From the NCBI RefSeq assembly GCF_004114975.1, contig NZ_CP030051.1, positions 992,001-1,056,000 on the forward strand: a stretch of 64,000 nucleotides of DNA, given 5' to 3'. A model generated the notes under the pieces. The model was given only the letters and a program-made list of their open reading frames with translations. It did not search any database and was not told where the DNA came from. Positions 35,618-44,751 of this stretch are shown here, one piece after another. Each line of letters opens with the position of its first letter. Position 1 is the stretch's first letter. The translations under genes and the position numbers were made by a program. The DNA comes from Bradyrhizobium guangdongense (lineage in GTDB: Bacteria > Pseudomonadota > Alphaproteobacteria > Rhizobiales > Xanthobacteraceae).

Positions 35618-36420
35618 ATGCTGGACGCCGCCACGATCGAACGCCTGGCCGCTCGCCTCGATGAGCCGAGCGCAGCAAGGTGCTGATCCCGATGTTCTCG
35701 AAGGAGTTTCCAGAGTTCAGCATCGAGGATGCCTACGCGGTCCAGCGCGCCTGGACCAAACTGCAGCTGGGCCGCGGGCGCGTCATCAGGGGGCACAAGA
35801 TCGGCCTGACTTCGAAGGCGATGCAGAACGCGGTCGGCATCTCCGAGCCCGATTACGGCGTGCTGTTCGCCGACATGTTCTATGCCGACGCCACGCCGAT
35901 TCCTTTCGACCGTTTCCACGCGCCGCGGATCGAGGTCGAGCTCGCCTTCGTGCTGAAGGCGCCCCTGCGCGGGCCCGACTGCACCATCTTCGACGTGCTC
36001 AATTCCACCGATTACGTCACGCCCGCGCTGGAGATCCTGGAGACGCGCATGCATCGCGTCGATCCCGAGACCGGCAAGACGCGCAAGGTGATGGATACGA
36101 TCTCGGACAACGCGGCTAACGCGGCGCTGGTGCTCGGCGGCCGGCCGATCCGCCCGATGGATGCGGATCTGCGCTGGATCGGCGCGCTGCTGTTCCGCAA
36201 CGGCGAGGTCGAGGAGACCGGGCTTGCCGCGGGCGTGCTCAACCACCCGGCCAACGGCATCGCCTGGCTCGCCAACCGCCTTGCTCCGCATGATGAGCAT
36301 CTCGCAGCCGGCGAGGTGGTGCTGGCGGGATCGTTCACGCGTCCGGTCGACATCCGCCGCGGCGACACGTTCCACGCCGACTACGGCGCGTTCGGCTCGG
36401 TGTCCTGCCAGTTCGTCTGA
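35618..36420 (+). CDS. 2-oxo-hepta-3-ene-1,7-dioate / 2-keto-4-pentenoate hydratase, frameshifted
   Basis: Hydratase of the HpaH/MhpD family. The true start is ATG 35618 ([16 protein letters not shown]), but the frame meets TGA after 22 codons. The frame continuing from 35665 ([18 protein letters not shown] and onward) joins perfectly if one G is added at 35665, giving about 267 aa. The main body has the family signature [23 protein letters not shown] and acidic EVELAFVLK and [12 protein letters not shown] segments. As sequenced only a GTG-started 246-aa product (35680) could be made. It starts 2 bp after the FAH gene. Confidence 0.8.
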
Positions 36421-36445
36421 ATCAACAACAAACAGGGAGCGCATC

Positions 36446-36841
36446 ATGACGAGTCAATCGCGGCGCAAGAGCATTCACATCGGCGGCTTCAAGCACGCCA
36501 ATCCGATTCCGAACGCCTGCCGCATCGGCAACCTCGTGATGTCGGGCGTCATCCTCGGCCGCGATCCCGCGACCAATACGATGCCCGAGAGTCTCGACGC
36601 GCAATGCGCCAACATGTTCGCCCATATGAAGGCGACGGTCGAGGCCGCCGGCGGCACCACCGATGACATCATCAAGATGACGGTGTGGCTGAAGGACCGC
36701 GGCAATCGTGGCCCCGTCAATGTCGCATGGCTGAAGATGTTTCCGGACGAGCATTCGCGCCCGGCACGTCATGCGCTGCCGATGGACAACATGGATGGCG
36801 GCGCACTGGTGCAGTGCGACTTCACCGCCGTGATCGACTGA
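36446..36841 (+). CDS. RidA (YjgF/YER057c/UK114) family protein
   Basis: RidA-like protein (131 aa) that would form a trimer. Family-typical segments are VMSGVILGRDPAT, a TTDDIIKMTVWLKD strand, and an end PMDNMDGGALVQCDF; the key Arg lies in HSRPARHALP. Members hydrolyse enamines or imines, and some, such as 2-aminomuconate deaminase, act in aromatic catabolism. Start ATG follows CAGGGAG. It lies between the hydratase and the amidohydrolase genes. Confidence 0.88.
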   Translation: MTSQSRRKSIHIGGFKHANPIPNACRIGNLVMSGVILGRDPATNTMPESLDAQCANMFAHMKATVEAAGGTTDDIIKMTVWLKDRGNRGPVNVAWLKMFPDEHSRPARHALPMDNMDGGALVQCDFTAVID

Positions 36842-36854
36842 AGGAGCCTGCCGC

Positions 36855-37730
36855 ATGCCGACCTATCTGCCGTTCGATCCGAACCCGCGCCGCCCGATCA
36901 AGCCACCGCCGCCGAAGACCGTGGACAGCCAGTTTCACGTGCTCGGGCCCATCGAAAAGTATCCGGAGCGCCCCGGTGCGGCCTACCGGATGCCGTCAGC
37001 GACCTGGGAGGCCGCGCTGCGCATGCACAAGACGCTCGGCATCGAGCGCGGCATCATCGTGCAGACCACGACCTACGGCGCAGACCACGCCGTCGTGCTC
37101 GACGGGCTCAAAGCCATGGGTCCGAACTATCGCGGCTGCGCCAACGCGCTGGTGTTCGCGGAGGCGAACGACGCCTATCTGGCAAAACTGCATGACGCCG
37201 GCGTGCGCGGCGCGCGTTTCAGCTTCCGCCAGGAGCTCGGCGCGGTGCTGTCGGATGCCGATTTCGGCCGCGCCATCGCCCGCATCCGCGAGCTCGGCTG
37301 GTACGTGAAGATCCAGCCCGAGAAAGACGGCATCATGTCGAGCGTCGCCAAATACGAGAATCTCGACGTTCCCGTGCTGATCGACCACATGGCCCGCCCC
37401 GAGCCCTCGCGCGGCAAGGACGACCCGAACCTGCGCAAGATGCTGGAGCTGCTCGAGAAGGGCAATTTCTGGGTCATGCTCTCGCTCGGCGAGAAGACCT
37501 CGCAGGCCGGGCCGCCTTACGACGACGTCATCCCGATCGCGCGCGCCTATATCGAAGCGGCCGTCGACCGCTGCGTCTGGGCTTCCGACTGGCCGCATCC
37601 GGTCTCCGTGAAGCAGCCGCCGAACGATGCCGACCTGCTCGAACTGATGTACCGCTACGCGGCGGACCAGACCGAGCTGGAGAAGATCCTGGTGCACAAT
37701 CCGGCCAAGCTGTTCGGGTTTGTGGATTAG
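36855..37730 (+). CDS. Amidohydrolase family (LigI/ACMSD-like) protein
   Basis: TIM-barrel amidohydrolase_2 protein (291 aa), similar in layout to 2-pyrone-4,6-dicarboxylate lactonase and aminocarboxymuconate semialdehyde decarboxylase. The strand-1 HxH motif reads VDSQFHVLGP, so the first His is Gln. VLIDHMARP and WASDWPHP supply the later His and Asp. AAGGAGCC precedes the ATG. It is the last gene of the IclR-linked operon and may open a lactone or decarboxylate a ring-cleavage product. Confidence 0.85.
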   Translation: MPTYLPFDPNPRRPIKPPPPKTVDSQFHVLGPIEKYPERPGAAYRMPSATWEAALRMHKTLGIERGIIVQTTTYGADHAVVLDGLKAMGPNYRGCANALVFAEANDAYLAKLHDAGVRGARFSFRQELGAVLSDADFGRAIARIRELGWYVKIQPEKDGIMSSVAKYENLDVPVLIDHMARPEPSRGKDDPNLRKMLELLEKGNFWVMLSLGEKTSQAGPPYDDVIPIARAYIEAAVDRCVWASDWPHPVSVKQPPNDADLLELMYRYAADQTELEKILVHNPAKLFGFVD

Positions 37731-37747
37731 GACGAACTCCCTCCGTC

Positions 37748-37833
37748 GTCATTGCGAGGAGCTCTTGCGACGAAGCAATCCAGGGTCTTGCAGCAGTGGC
37801 AGTCTGGATTGCTTCGCTGCGCTCGCAATGACG
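37748..37833. repeat. REP-like intergenic palindromic repeat, copy 2
   Basis: Begins GTCATTGCGAGGAGCTCTTG and ends GCTTCGCTGCGCTCGCAATG, with the two halves complementary enough for one long stem. It is nearly the same as the block at 12699-12783. It lies between the converging amidohydrolase and monooxygenase genes. Confidence 0.75.
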
Positions 37834-37847
37834 GCGTGGCCCCACGC

Positions 37848-38855
<1,008 letters not shown>

Positions 38856-38992
38856 GGGAGGGTACCGGTGAGGGGCTGCGCGTCTTGAGAGATCACATGT
38901 AGTGTTGGCGCCTCGGATGGGTAGGGCCCCGCGAGGCCCGCCCCATCCTGGTCCTGCTTGTCGCAAATGGTGGCGGAGCGTATCCTGCGCCG

Positions 38993-39481
38993 ATGACCGC
39001 CAGTTCCCCCGATCTGAAAGCGTTCCTCCTCGCGACGCCGTTCTTCGGCGGTCTGTCGGATGCCAGCCTCGACCTCCTGATCTCGATGCTGGTCGAGCGC
39101 CACTTCGAGGTAGGCGCGACGATTGTCGCCGAAGGCGAGCCAGGACGCTCGATGTTCATCGTCAAGTCCGGCCGGCTGGCGGTGAGCAAGCGAGCGAGCG
39201 CGGGCGGCGTCATCCCGCTGTCCGCACTGGAGCCCGGCGATTTCTTCGGCGAGATGACGCTGATCGAAATGCAGAACCGCTCCGCCACGGTCGTCGCCGA
39301 AAGCGAGACGGTGCTGTACGAGCTGACGGCCCAGAAGCTCTACGCCTGCTACAAGGCCGACATCCACGCTTATGTGATGGTGCTGCAGAACATCAACCGC
39401 GAGCTGTGTCGGCGGCTAAGGCGCGCCGATGAGCGGTTCACGGGGCAGCGGGTCGGCAGTGAGGAAACCTCTTTGAAATGA
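38993..39481 (+). CDS. Cyclic nucleotide-binding domain protein
   Basis: Stand-alone Crp-like sensory domain (162 aa) without a DNA-binding [41 protein letters not shown] and [24 protein letters not shown] are the cNMP-binding fold; the phosphate-binding cassette has [13 protein letters not shown] with the Arg in place. It may bind a nucleotide and act on a partner. The gene overlaps the start of the HAD gene by 4 bp. Confidence 0.87.
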   Translation: MTASSPDLKAFLLATPFFGGLSDASLDLLISMLVERHFEVGATIVAEGEPGRSMFIVKSGRLAVSKRASAGGVIPLSALEPGDFFGEMTLIEMQNRSATVVAESETVLYELTAQKLYACYKADIHAYVMVLQNINRELCRRLRRADERFTGQRVGSEETSLK

Positions 39482-40148
39482 ACGCGTCTGCAACTCCCGA
39501 ACTCATCATCTTTGATTCCGACGGCGTTCTGGTCGATAGCGAGGTCATCGAGCTGACCGTCTTTGCGCGCATCGCAGCCGAGGAGGGCGTGGCGATCAGC
39601 GTGGAGGACGCGGTGCGATCTTTCCGCGGAGTCAAGATGGCCGATTGCGTAAGCGAGGTCGAGCGCCGGCTCGGTCGCGGCGTTCGGGATAGTTCGTCGC
39701 CGACGTGCGACAGGCAACAGCGCTGGCTTTTGATGCCGAACTGGAGCCTGTCGATGGAATTCACGCCGCGCTGGCAGAGATCACAAGTCCCGTTTGCGTG
39801 GCGTCGAACGGGCCGATGTCGAAGCTCACGCATGCGCTCGCATTGACGAAGCTGCTCGGCCATTTCGAAGGCCGCATTTTCAGCGCCTACGAGGTCGGCT
39901 CGTGGAAGCCGGATCCCGGACTGTTCCTGCACGCGGCGCAAACGATGGGCGCGCAGCCCTCGGCTTGCGTCGTTGTCGAGGATTCGTTGTCCGGAGCCCG
40001 CGCAGCCAGGGCCGCTGGAATGAAGGTCCTCGGCTTTGCCGGCGGTCGTCCGGACGCCGAGCAGGAGTTGGCGGCGTTCTGTGACGGCGTCTTTCATCGC
40101 ATGAGCGATCTGCCGTCGTTGCTGGCTTGTCCTGCGGTGAGGGCGTAG
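39478..40148 (+). pseudogene. HAD-superfamily phosphatase (subfamily IA), frameshifted
   Basis: Starts [22 protein letters not shown] with the DxD motif I, a cap domain, then loses frame near 39693. A one-base addition (TTT instead of TT at 39693-39694) gives continuous reading into FVADVRQATALAFDAELEPV, motif II VCVASNGPMSK, motif III Lys in GSWKPDPGLF and motif IV VVEDSLSGARAA. The restored protein has about 224 aa and every catalytic motif. Either a recent mutation or a sequence error. It is coupled to the cNMP-domain gene by ATGA overlap. Confidence 0.8.
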
Positions 40149-40167
40149 GCCGCTCTTCGAGTTCGTC

Positions 40168-40250
40168 GCCCGGATGGAGCGAAGCGCAATCCGGGGCATG
40201 TGTCCGCAGTTGACGCCCCCGCATTACGCTTGCGCTCGATCCGGGCTACG
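40168..40250. repeat. Short palindromic repeat (CCCGGATGGAGCGAAGCG type)
   Basis: CCCGGATGGAGCGAAGCGCA and later GCGCTCGATCCGGGCTACG form an imperfect inverted repeat. A shorter copy of the same family is at 43893-43927. Repeats of this type are common after genes in Bradyrhizobium, by my recollection. Confidence 0.6.
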
Positions 40251-40931
40251 AAAGTTCGTTGCCGATGCGGCTACAGCAGCGCCAATGAGTGCAGCGAATT
40301 TCGATGAAGGCCGAAGGCAACCAGGCCGGAGAGAAGCAACGCAGTCCCAGTCACGATCAGGCAAAACGCAAACACTATTGAAGCCCCTGGTACGTCTTGA
40401 ATGACCAGGACGATAATAGATAAAATTTTACCGACAATCGAAAGGAAGAATTAACCTTACCTGTGCGGTCGCACGACCCGTCGGGCAAAACACCCGCCTC
40501 CTCCCAAATCCCGTCAACCCCTCCACAAAAACATTCCGCTTTACCGAAATTCGGTTTTGCGACATTATTCGCGCCATCCCGGCCCGTTGGAGAGGGGCGA
40601 TCGTACGTCGTCACGAACGTGGGCTGGGGATGCGGTGGACGCGGCAGCGCCGGCGCGGATGTGAGGGCAGGGCGGGCGGAGGATTGAGCCGAACCCCGTG
40701 AGCCCATCGCAAGCCGTGTCGTACGAACGGCGCCTGAACCCGGCGTAGCCCTTGGGCGAAGTCGGACTGCGTACGGCAAAACCGTGTGGTCCTGGCCGTC
40801 GTTGCTACGGTCAAGCACTTGCGGAGGCGGCACTGGCGTCAACCGGCGCGGTGCCGGTGAATTCCGTGAGGTGAGGGAGGCCAGAAGGAATTCGGCTCCC
40901 GGGAGAGCACGGCATAAGCCGTCCGACCACC
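40251..40931. other. Non-coding region with a likely repeated intergenic block
   Basis: About 680 bp with no convincing gene. The left part to about 40590 is AT-richer. From about 40590 (GAGAGGGGCGATCGTACGTC, then GTGGGCTGGGGATGCGGTGG) sequence follows that I recall as part of a long intergenic repeat found in many Bradyrhizobium genomes; this needs a search. Short open frames (for example 40463-40687) have no start signal or plausible composition. Confidence 0.45.
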
Positions 40932-41046
40932 GCGCAGGGAAGGCCGAGTGTTCGGCGCCACCTGTATGCTGCTGTGCGGTTTCCTTGCGCTACACACCTC
41001 GCGCAGCGGACCGCGGGTGCCCGTCGGCACCCGGTCTTCCCTGCGC
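40932..41046 (+). ncRNA. Candidate structured non-coding RNA element
   Basis: GCGCAGGGAAGGCCG (40932-40946) and CGGTCTTCCCTGCGC (41032-41046) pair over 15 bp with one G-U, closing a domain of about 115 nt. Inside, CGGGTGCC-CGTC-GGCACCCG (41014-41033) can form a competing 8-bp hairpin, and further stems are possible. The strand is a guess; G-U pairing favours plus. It lies 94 bp from tRNA-Thr. It may be a transcribed RNA or only a structured repeat. Confidence 0.35.
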
Positions 41047-41139
41047 CCTCTTCACAAGAGGAGGGCAACGGACAAGAGCAATACTCGGGCGTTTCGTGCC
41101 GCGAGAATGCCGATCCGTGATCGTTCTGGGAAGAATGGA

Positions 41140-41214
41140 TGGTGCTGCCAGACAGGATTGAACTGTCGACCTCTCCATTACCAATGGAGTGCTCTACCAC
41201 TGAGCTACGGCAGC
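41140..41214 (-). tRNA. tRNA-Thr (GGT)
   Basis: The minus strand gives a full cloverleaf: acceptor arm GCTGCCG paired with TGGCAGC, D arm TAGCTCAGTGGTAGAGCA, anticodon stem CTCCA/TGGAG with loop TTGGTAA and anticodon GGT, and T loop GGTTCAATCC-like (CAGTTCAATCCTG). CCA is encoded (41140-41142). Confidence 0.96.
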
Positions 41215-41530
41215 ATGTGCTGGGATAAGAATCGGCCGCCCGAGGGGCCTACCAAGCGGGCCGATATCTGCCACAGGCCTCCCCGCTGTGCAAGCTTGCA
41301 AGACCAGCCAAAACGAGAAAATCGGGGCGATATCGGGGGTATTACGGCTGTTTTTGCCCGGAATGACCGACTTTCCATCGATTTTGGTTCCGCTTCCCCC
41401 GCCCACCTGGCCAGTTGGCCCCTCCAGTGGATTCGACCCATTTTGGATTTCGCATGATCGGGACCATCAGGGCCTCTTGAGCTGCCGCATTCTCTGGGCA
41501 TGGTATCGGCATCTGCTGGATGGACCCGTG
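41215..41530. other. Intergenic region between tRNA-Thr and small gene
   Basis: No gene or clear structure recognised in about 315 bp. An open plus-strand frame runs from 41288 into the small gene at 41531, but it has no good start and an atypical composition. The promoter of tRNA-Thr should lie in the first 60 bp. Confidence 0.4.
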
Positions 41531-41719
41531 ATGGCTGACGAGACCGACAAGACCGCGAAACAGACAAGAGCATCGCGGGACGACCGCCTGAAATCGGCGC
41601 TGCGGGAGAATTTGAAGCGGCGCAAGGCGCAGGCGCGTGAACGCGCCGCAAGCGGTGATCCCTCGCAAAACGAAGATGGGCCCCTAAATCAGGGGACCGC
41701 CGGCGAGGCCGGCAATTAG
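41531..41719 (+). CDS. Small conserved basic protein of unknown function
   Basis: Hypothetical protein of 62 aa, rich in Lys, Arg and Glu: a helical core RDDRLKSALRENLKRRKAQA followed by a low-complexity acidic tail. Similar short proteins, by my recollection, occur near murA in rhizobia, but I cannot name a function. The ATG at 41531 follows GGACCCGTG, a weak site. The next gene starts 19 bp downstream. Confidence 0.6.
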   Translation: MADETDKTAKQTRASRDDRLKSALRENLKRRKAQARERAASGDPSQNEDGPLNQGTAGEAGN

Positions 41720-41738
41720 AAATCTGGAGTGCAAGAAC

Positions 41739-43451
41739 GTGGCGATGGGGCAGAACGAACAGGACCGAATCGATCGCGACGCGATGATGTCGCGTTTCAC
41801 CCGCCCCGAGCAGACGTTTCCGGTGCTGACCTCAGCCGAGATCGAGCGCATCAGGAGTTTCGGCGAGCTCCGTACGTACAAGGACGGCGAGCTGCTATTC
41901 GAGACCGGCAAGCCCGGGCCGGGCATGTTCGTCGTGCTGAAAGGTCATGTCGCCATCACCCAGCGCGACGGTCTCGGCAACGTCACCCCGCTGATCGAGC
42001 AGGGGCCGGGACAATTTCTGGCCGAGCTCAGCCAGCTCTCCGGCGGTCGGGCGCTGGTCGATGGCCGTGCCGAGGGCGATGTCGAGACGCTGCTGCTGCC
42101 GCCGGAGCGCCTGCGTGCGCTGCTGGTCGCCGAGGCCGAGCTCGGCGAGCGCATCATGCGGGCGCTGATCCTGCGCCGGGTCAATCTGATTCAAGCCGGC
42201 GTCGGCGGCATCGTGCTGATTGGTCCCTCGCATTCGGCCGGCGTGGTGCGCCTGCAGGGCTTTCTCACCCGCAACGGCCAGCCGCATCATCTGCTCGATC
42301 CCGACCGCGACCGCGATGCCGCCGAACTGATCGCGCGCTATTCGCCGAAGCCCGAAGATTGGCCGCTGGTCGTCACCTCGGACGGCGCCGTGCTGCGCAA
42401 CCCCGGCGAGACCGAGCTTGCGCGGGCCATCGGCATGATCGGCGGACCGCGCAATGACCGGATCTACGACGTCGCGATCGTCGGCTGCGGCCCGGCCGGG
42501 CTCGCCACCGCCGTGTATGCGGCATCCGAAGGGCTGTCGGTCGCCGTGCTCGATACCAGAGCCTTCGGCGGCCAGGCCGGCGCCAGTGCGCGCATCGAAA
42601 ACTATTTGGGCTTTCCGACCGGCATTTCCGGCCAGGCGCTCACCGCCCGCGCCTTCAACCAGGCGCAAAAGTTCGGTGCCGATATAATGATTCCCGTCAC
42701 CGTGAAGTCGCTCGACTGCACGCGCACGGGCGGCGCCTTTTCCATCGCGCTCGACGGCAGCGATCCCTTGCGCTCGCGCGCGGTCGTGGTCGCGAGCGGG
42801 GCGCGCTATCGCCGGCCCGAGATCGAGAACCTCGACACATTCGAGGGCCGCGGCGTCTGGTACTGGGCCTCCCCAATCGAGGCGAAGCTGTGCGCCGGCG
42901 AAGAGGTCGCGCTGGTCGGCGCCGGCAATTCGGCGGGGCAGGCGGCCGTGTTCCTGTCGGGACATGCCAAGAAGGTCTTGATGATCATCCGCGGCGGCGG
43001 CCTTGGCGCCAGCATGTCGCGCTATCTCATCGAGCGCATCGAAGCGACGCCGAACATCGAGTTGCTGTTCAACACCGAAATCACGGCGCTCGAGGGCGAC
43101 GAGGCCGCGCTGCTGCGGCGGATCCGCTGGAAGAGCCGGCTGTCAGATGACGAGGATTCTGCCGACATCAAGAACCTGTTTCTGTTCGTCGGCGCCGATC
43201 CCGCCACGTCCTGGCTCGACGGCTGCGGCGTCACGCTCGACCGCGGCGGCTTCGTCGTCACGGGCGCGCAATCCGAGCAGAACCAGGGTCGGCTGGTCGC
43301 GCCGCTCGAGACCTCCGTCCCCGGCGTCTACGCCGTCGGTGACGTCCGCTCCGGTTCGGTCAAGCGCGTCGGCGGCGCCATCGGCGAAGGTGCGCAAGTC
43401 GTAGCCTCGCTGCACGGCTATCTCGGCGACGCCGCAAAACCGGCGCTTTAG
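41739..43451 (+). CDS. cNMP-binding domain / thioredoxin reductase-like FAD oxidoreductase fusion
   Basis: Fusion of 570 aa. Residues about 20-140 are a Crp-type cyclic-nucleotide-binding domain (GKPGPGMFVVLKGHVAIT, FLAELSQLSGGRALVD). A short thioredoxin-like linker follows, then a thioredoxin reductase fold from about 242: FAD motif IVGCGPAGLATAVYAAS, NADPH motif VGAGNSAGQAAVFLS and VYAVGDVRSG. The redox CxxC of TrxR is replaced by WASP (376-379), so it cannot reduce thioredoxin by the classic route. Start GTG 41739 has GGAG at good spacing. Confidence 0.9.
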   Translation: MAMGQNEQDRIDRDAMMSRFTRPEQTFPVLTSAEIERIRSFGELRTYKDGELLFETGKPGPGMFVVLKGHVAITQRDGLGNVTPLIEQGPGQFLAELSQLSGGRALVDGRAEGDVETLLLPPERLRALLVAEAELGERIMRALILRRVNLIQAGVGGIVLIGPSHSAGVVRLQGFLTRNGQPHHLLDPDRDRDAAELIARYSPKPEDWPLVVTSDGAVLRNPGETELARAIGMIGGPRNDRIYDVAIVGCGPAGLATAVYAASEGLSVAVLDTRAFGGQAGASARIENYLGFPTGISGQALTARAFNQAQKFGADIMIPVTVKSLDCTRTGGAFSIALDGSDPLRSRAVVVASGARYRRPEIENLDTFEGRGVWYWASPIEAKLCAGEEVALVGAGNSAGQAAVFLSGHAKKVLMIIRGGGLGASMSRYLIERIEATPNIELLFNTEITALEGDEAALLRRIRWKSRLSDDEDSADIKNLFLFVGADPATSWLDGCGVTLDRGGFVVTGAQSEQNQGRLVAPLETSVPGVYAVGDVRSGSVKRVGGAIGEGAQVVASLHGYLGDAAKPAL

Positions 43452-43571
43452 TCAAGGATATGACAAGCAGACGGCAAGTCGAATGTGACTTGCCATCTCG
43501 CCGTGTCCCACGGACACTCGCCACGTCGCGAGATCAATCGCGCGAAGACAAAGATCAACTGGGAGGACTCA

Positions 43572-43880
43572 ATGGCCGAACTCGTCGTGCTCTACAAAAC
43601 GCCAAAAGACGCTGCCGCCTTCGACAAGCACTACGCCGAAACCCACATTCCGCTCGCCAAGAAGCTTCCTGGCCTCAAGAAATACGCCGTCAGCACCGGT
43701 GCGGTCGGCTCGCCCGCTGGACCATCAGGCATTCACCTCGTCGCCATTCTCACCTTCGACAGCGTGGGCGATATCCAGAAGGCCTTCGGCAGCGAAGCGG
43801 GCAAGGCAGCCGCAGGCGACGTGCCAAAATTCGCTAGCGGCGGTGCCGATCTGCTGATCTTCGACACCAAGGAAGTGTGA
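43572..43880 (+). CDS. EthD-family (dimeric alpha/beta barrel) protein
   Basis: Small protein of 102 aa with the EthD signature: an N-terminal strand VVLYKTPKDAAAFDKHYAET, then HIPLAKKLPGLKKYAVS, and a late FASGGADLLIFDTKEV strand. Such proteins form ferredoxin-like dimers; EthD assists ether degradation, but most homologues have no known role. TGGGAGGA precedes the ATG at 43572. It follows the FAD oxidoreductase by 120 bp. Confidence 0.85.
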   Translation: MAELVVLYKTPKDAAAFDKHYAETHIPLAKKLPGLKKYAVSTGAVGSPAGPSGIHLVAILTFDSVGDIQKAFGSEAGKAAAGDVPKFASGGADLLIFDTKEV

Positions 43881-43892
43881 ACCTGTGATTTC

Positions 43893-43927
43893 GTGGCCCG
43901 GATGGAGCGAAGCGTAGTCCGGGCTAC
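43893..43927. repeat. Short palindromic repeat (CCCGGATGGAGCGAAGCG type), copy 2
   Basis: GGCCCGGATGGAGCGAAGCG followed by TAGTCCGGGCTAC folds into a hairpin. It shares its core with the repeat at 40168-40250. It may terminate the EthD transcript. Confidence 0.6.
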
Positions 43928-44094
43928 AATTGCCGTCGTTTGTGACAGCGGTGCAAAAAATTCAGCCATGCGTTCTTCGACTCGCGCGAACACGCATGGC
44001 TGCACGCGCATGTGTGATGCGAGTGCAGGTGGTAATCCAGTGGGGGACGTACTATCAATCTCCAGATCTCAATGCAGAGAGTAGGAGAGATGCC

Positions 44095-44604
44095 ATGGTC
44101 CTCGGCTTGAGCCTTCCCGCCTTCACCTTGGTCCACGTCGTCATCAGCCTGATAGGTATCGTCGCCGGCCTGATCGTGATGTTCGGGCTGCTCGGCTCGA
44201 AGCCGATGCCGGGCCTGACCGCGATCTTCCTGCTGTTCACGATCCTCACCAACGCCACCGGCTTTCTGTTTCCGTTCAAGGAGCTGCTGCCCTCGTACAT
44301 CATTGCCGCCATCTCGCTGGTGCTGCTCGCGATCGCGTGCGTGGCGCTGTACGGCATGAAGCTTTCGGGCGCGTGGCGGCCGGTCTACATCGTGACCGCG
44401 ATGATCGCGCTCTACTTCAACGTCTTCGTGCTGATCATCCAGTCGTTCCTGAAAGTGCCGGCGCTGGCCGCGCTCGCCCCGGCCGTGCCGCCCGCGCCGC
44501 CGTCCGGGCCGGTGTTCGCCGTCGTGCAGGGCATCGTGTTGGTGTTCTTCGTCCTGCTGACCATCGGCGCCTGGCGCCGCTACAAGCCGCTGGCGTTCGC
44601 CTGA
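44095..44604 (+). CDS. Four-helix integral membrane protein, unknown function
   Basis: Hydrophobic protein of 169 aa with helices near residues 8-30, 38-55, 65-85, 95-118 and a last one at 140-160, separated by short loops; a Pro/Ala-rich loop (APAVPPAPPSGP) precedes the last helix. I do not recognise a catalytic motif. AGGAGAGATGCC precedes the ATG at 44095; the frame extends upstream but without coding character. Confidence 0.75.
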   Translation: MVLGLSLPAFTLVHVVISLIGIVAGLIVMFGLLGSKPMPGLTAIFLLFTILTNATGFLFPFKELLPSYIIAAISLVLLAIACVALYGMKLSGAWRPVYIVTAMIALYFNVFVLIIQSFLKVPALAALAPAVPPAPPSGPVFAVVQGIVLVFFVLLTIGAWRRYKPLAFA

Positions 44605-44617
44605 TCGTCAACACCTC

Positions 44618-44728
44618 GTCATTGCGAGGCGATGCGAAGCATCGAACTGTGGTGCGCAATTGCGCACCTGAGAATCTCGCGAGCAATCTCTGAATGCCGG
44701 GTTCGCGCTGTGCGCGCCCCGGAATGAC
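44618..44728. repeat. REP-like intergenic repeat, variant
   Basis: Begins GTCATTGCGAGGCGATGCGA and includes TGGTGCGCAATTGCGCACC, a near-perfect palindrome, and GGGTTCGCGCTGTGCGCGCCCC. It shares its first bases with the repeats at 12699 and 37748 but diverges after them. Confidence 0.5.
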
Positions 44729-44751
44729 ATTTTCAATGAAGGAGTCCCCCA

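Noticed and set aside
40463..40687. Short plus-strand frame in the gap before tRNA-Thr
   Set aside because: No ribosome-binding site, low-quality composition, and it lies in a likely non-coding repeat.
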